From Rossellomorea vietnamensis (GTDB lineage Bacteria; Bacillota; Bacilli; Bacillales; Bacillaceae_B), in contig NZ_VTEI01000016.1 of the NCBI RefSeq assembly GCF_008180415.1, positions 1 through 64,000 on the forward strand: a stretch of DNA of 64,000 nt, in the 5' to 3' direction. This document shows positions 61,975 through 64,000 of this stretch, piece after piece. Under the pieces are notes generated by a model that searched no databases, had not been told where the DNA came from, and was given only the letters and a program-made list of their open reading frames with translations. Within the stretch, counting starts at the first letter, position 1, and each line of letters starts with the position of its first letter. The position numbers and the translations under genes are program-made.

Positions 61975-62003
61975 TAATATGAGTTAAATGAAAAAAAATA
62001 TAC
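61975..62003 (-). promoter_or_regulatory. SigG-type promoter of gerD
   Basis: On the minus strand GTATA (62003-61999), a 17-bp spacer and CATATTA (61981-61975) match the forespore SigG consensus in both boxes. They lie 36 bp before the gerD start codon. Confidence 0.75.
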
Positions 62004-62089
62004 CGAGGGAAAAGTTGATGTGGATTTTTCAAATGCTCGTTTGGTACAATCAAAGAAGTGCAAAAAATTGTAATGGAGGCATTTTCTAA

Positions 62090-62707
62090 GTGACTATCCG
62101 GAATTGGATTCGATTATTCTTCTCCACGCTTATGATAGGTGGACTTGTTACTGGTATTTCAGGATTAATATTAAGATGGGATGAATTTGCTCCCTGGTTC
62201 AGCGACTTTGAATTAGGTAAAGTCATCTCTGTGTTTTTATGGCTGGTTGTTGTCGGTTTTACGTTTAGTGTCATCAGCCAAATGGGCTTTTTTGCATATT
62301 TGACGATTCATCAATTTGGAATGGGGATGTTCCGTTCTTTCTGGAAAACAGTTCAGATTGTTATCACCCTTTTTGTGTTGTTTGATTTGGTCTATTTCCG
62401 CTTTGATGGCTTTATGGTAAATGGAGAAATCAAGCCATCTTATATCCTCTTGTTTTCATTGATTCTCGTGACGGGGCTGGTAGTAGCTTATTTAAAGAAC
62501 AAGCAGTCCGGACAAAATACATTTGTTTCGGCGATTTTCTTCATGGTCGTTGTTACCGTGCTTGAATGGCTTCCGGTTTTGCAGGCAAAGGAGAGCAAAT
62601 GGCTTTTCCTTATGTTGTTCGCTTTGCTGGCGTGTAATGCTTATCAGCTTCTGGCCCTGCCGAAGTTCAATAGAAGGTCTGAAGAAGAGAGAAAAAGTAA
62701 AAAATAA
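62090..62707 (+). CDS. kbaA: KinB-signalling pathway activation protein KbaA
   Basis: This 205-aa integral membrane protein with about six predicted helices matches KbaA throughout, for example WIRLFFSTLMIGGLVTGISG and QMGFFAYLTIHQFGMGMFRS. It promotes the KinB input into the sporulation phosphorelay. GTG start with AATGGAGGC upstream. It is divergent from gerD and followed by a strong terminator. Confidence 0.94.
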   Translation: MTIRNWIRLFFSTLMIGGLVTGISGLILRWDEFAPWFSDFELGKVISVFLWLVVVGFTFSVISQMGFFAYLTIHQFGMGMFRSFWKTVQIVITLFVLFDLVYFRFDGFMVNGEIKPSYILLFSLILVTGLVVAYLKNKQSGQNTFVSAIFFMVVVTVLEWLPVLQAKESKWLFLMLFALLACNAYQLLALPKFNRRSEEERKSKK

Positions 62708-62745
62708 AAAGAGGACTGATCCGATTGCCGGGTCAGTCCTCTTTT
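62706..62745 (+). terminator. Terminator after kbaA
   Basis: AAAAGAGGACTGA and TCAGTCCTCTTTT form a long perfect stem with a T-rich tail. Confidence 0.93.
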
Positions 62746-63008
62746 CTCTTTTTCAAAGGCTGTTTTCGCATATATTGTTGTTTTCGGAAAAATCCCAAGA
62801 GCCGGATTTTTCCCCGGATACTAAGAGTTTTATCTCTTATCAGGGAGCAGTAGCTCTTTTCTTTTCGATACTACCGTATTTTTCCTAATAGATAATGATA
62901 TTTCTTCGGAATTAGTATCAAATAGCAACAAAGTTTACGAAAAGAGTCTTTTTAAAGGAAAGAAAGTTTAAACATGGTGGATTGGATAAACGACAGCGGC
63001 TCAAATCC
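62746..63008. other. Spacer after kbaA with a second hairpin
   Basis: It contains a perfect 10-bp inverted repeat, GGAAAAATCC / GGATTTTTCC (62786-62813). Its polarity would allow termination in either direction. No gene is supported between kbaA and the 126-bp repeats. Confidence 0.55.
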
Positions 63009-63450
63009 AAACGGCTTTTTTCTCTTTGGAACATTTGCCTGTCGGGGCTGATCGAGGCGCTTCAGCTTTTGATCCGTCCAGCTTCAGCGCCTAGCCCCTC
63101 GGGGTCAAATAACCCTCAGAGAATAAAAGGAAAGAGCGCCTTTTTTTCTCTGAGGAACATTTGCCTGTCGGGGCTGATCGAGGCGCTTCAGCTTTTGATC
63201 CGTCCAGCTTCAGCGCCTAGCCCCTCGGGGTCAAATAACCCTCAGAGAATAAAAGGAAAGAGCCCCTTTTTTTCTCTGAGGAACATTTGCCTGTCGGGGC
63301 TGATCGAGGCGCTTCAGCTTTTGATCCGTCCAGCTTCAGCGCCTAGCCCCTCGGGGTCAAATAACCCTCAGAGAATAAAAGGAAAGAGCCCCTTTTTTTC
63401 TCTGAGGAACATTTGCCTGTCGGGGCTGATCGAGGCGCTTCAGCTTTTGT
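63009..63450 (+). repeat. 126-bp tandem array of double palindromes
   Basis: ACATTTGCCTGTCGGGGCTG starts at 63031, 63157, 63283 and 63409: an exact 126-bp step, 3.3 units. Each unit holds two fold-back elements: GGGGCT..GGCGCT..AGCT with AGCT..AGCGCC..AGCCCC, and CTCAGAGAATAAAAGG with CCTTTTTTTCTCTGAG. The array ends 2 bp from the pdaB stop. The first palindrome resembles an interspersed element common in Bacillaceae. As 126 is a multiple of 3, a 160-codon frame runs through; I regard it as spurious. Confidence 0.95.
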
Positions 63451-63452
63451 TC

Positions 63453-64000
63453 TTATGGTATTAAGGTTGTCTTAGTTTTCCCATTCGCAATCATTTCAGA
63501 CACACTTATGAAATCCCCTTTTGATTTAAGAGACTTCACAATTTCCGGCAGGGCCTTTTCTGTCTGTTTAGCTGAATCAGAAGCGTGAAGAAGGACAATA
63601 TCCCCTTTCTTAGCAGCAGAAACATTCTCTACAATCTGCTCCACTCCGGGATTCGTCCAATCCTGGGAATTCACACTCCAGTGAACGACCGTATATCCCA
63701 GTTTATCTGCAATAGATAAAACTCTTTTATCAAAATGACCGGTCGGCATCCTGAGAAGTTTTACATCTTTAACGTTAAGCTTCGTAAACACTTCTTGAGC
63801 CTTCTGTAAATCCTGAATTACCTTCCCGTCATCCATATCGCTGTAATCCTTATAAGCGTACCCAAGGCTGCCGATTTCATATCCCTGCTTATTAATTTTC
63901 TCTACAAGATCCGGGTGCCTTTCCGCCCATGCACCAGATAGAAAGAAGGTCGCTGATTGAACGCCCTGTTTTTCAAGTGCATTAAGAATCGGCTCTGCCT
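63453..64000 (-). CDS. pdaB: Polysaccharide deacetylase family sporulation protein PdaB (partial)
   Basis: The C-terminal 182 codons are present; the N-terminus, with the signal anchor and first catalytic motif, lies beyond the window edge. Visible family segments: SATFFLSGAWAERHPDLVEK, EIGSLGYAYKDYSDM, RMPTGHFDKRVL, HWSVNSQDWTNPGVEQIVEN and DIVLLHASDSAKQTEKALPE. PdaB belongs to the CE4 family and is needed to maintain spores after late sporulation. It faces kbaA with the 126-bp array between. Confidence 0.93.
   Translation of the reverse strand, partial: AEPILNALEKQGVQSATFFLSGAWAERHPDLVEKINKQGYEIGSLGYAYKDYSDMDDGKVIQDLQKAQEVFTKLNVKDVKLLRMPTGHFDKRVLSIADKLGYTVVHWSVNSQDWTNPGVEQIVENVSAAKKGDIVLLHASDSAKQTEKALPEIVKSLKSKGDFISVSEMIANGKTKTTLIP

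Noticed and set aside
62523..62888. Frame overlapping kbaA in another phase
   Set aside because: It runs through the kbaA terminator and has the composition of a shadow frame.
62982..63464. Plus-strand frame with 42-residue repeats (SGLIEALQLLIRPASAPSPS)
   Set aside because: The 126-bp palindromic unit is a multiple of 3, so the frame stays open automatically. The unit is a known type of non-coding palindrome and the frame runs into pdaB.

Overview
The window is a low-to-moderate GC stretch of a Bacillaceae chromosome (Bacillus sensu lato; genus not decidable by eye). It carries the origin-proximal housekeeping block in nearly the Bacillus subtilis order. The evidence is synteny plus end-to-end protein resemblance: ctsR-mcsA-mcsB-clpC-radA-disA, isoprenoid and tRNA-synthetase genes, sigH-rpmG-secE-nusG, rplKAJL-rpoBC, the str operon, the S10/spc/alpha ribosomal operons, ecfA1-ecfA2-ecfT-truA, rplM-rpsI, cwlD, salA, gerD, kbaA and pdaB. 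Sporulation and germination genes (gerD, cwlD, pdaB, kbaA, sigH) show that it is an endospore former. All genes are on the + strand except gerD and pdaB. I found no tRNA, CRISPR array, insertion sequence or prophage gene.

Layout: 0-0.3 kb, the end of an rrn operon (23S 3' end, 5S, terminator). 0.36-1.5 kb, a 5S-derived duplication and a 53-bp tandem repeat array. 1.9-8.2 kb, the CtsR-controlled proteostasis operon plus radA. 8.2-18.0 kb, disA, yacL, ispD, ispF, gltX, T-box-controlled cysE-cysS, mrnC, rlmB, rae1. 18.1-35.7 kb, sigH to tuf (transcription and translation factors, RNA polymerase beta and beta'). 35.7-36.9 kb, a gene-free gap with a 52-bp repeat array. 36.9-51.9 kb, S10, spc and alpha operons. 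52-55.4 kb, the ECF vitamin-transporter energizing module and truA. 55.7-58.4 kb, rplM-rpsI, a gap, ybaK and cwlD. 58.5-59.9 kb, a second large array of the same 53-bp family. 60.2-62.7 kb, salA, gerD, kbaA. 63.0-64.0 kb, a 126-bp palindromic repeat array and the 3' part of pdaB.

The genes work as one growth block: ribosomal proteins, elongation factors, RNA polymerase, Sec translocon (secE, secY), methionine aminopeptidase and adenylate kinase are co-transcribed. Several known feedback RNA devices can be read: the Cys T-box before cysE, the L10 leader before rplJ, the L13 leader before rplM, and a probable S10-operon leader. CtsR boxes precede ctsR and a SigG-type promoter precedes gerD.

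The coding content is conventional. The unusual content lies in the spacers. Four tandem-repeat families occupy five gaps between transcription units, with periods of 52, 53 or 126 bp. These are close to whole numbers of DNA helical turns. Two arrays, 57 kb apart, belong to the same 53-bp family in the same orientation. A branched, terminator-ended RNA fold sits just before ecfA1, and a small hairpin between the nusG ribosome-binding site and its start codon corrects an otherwise overlong spacing.
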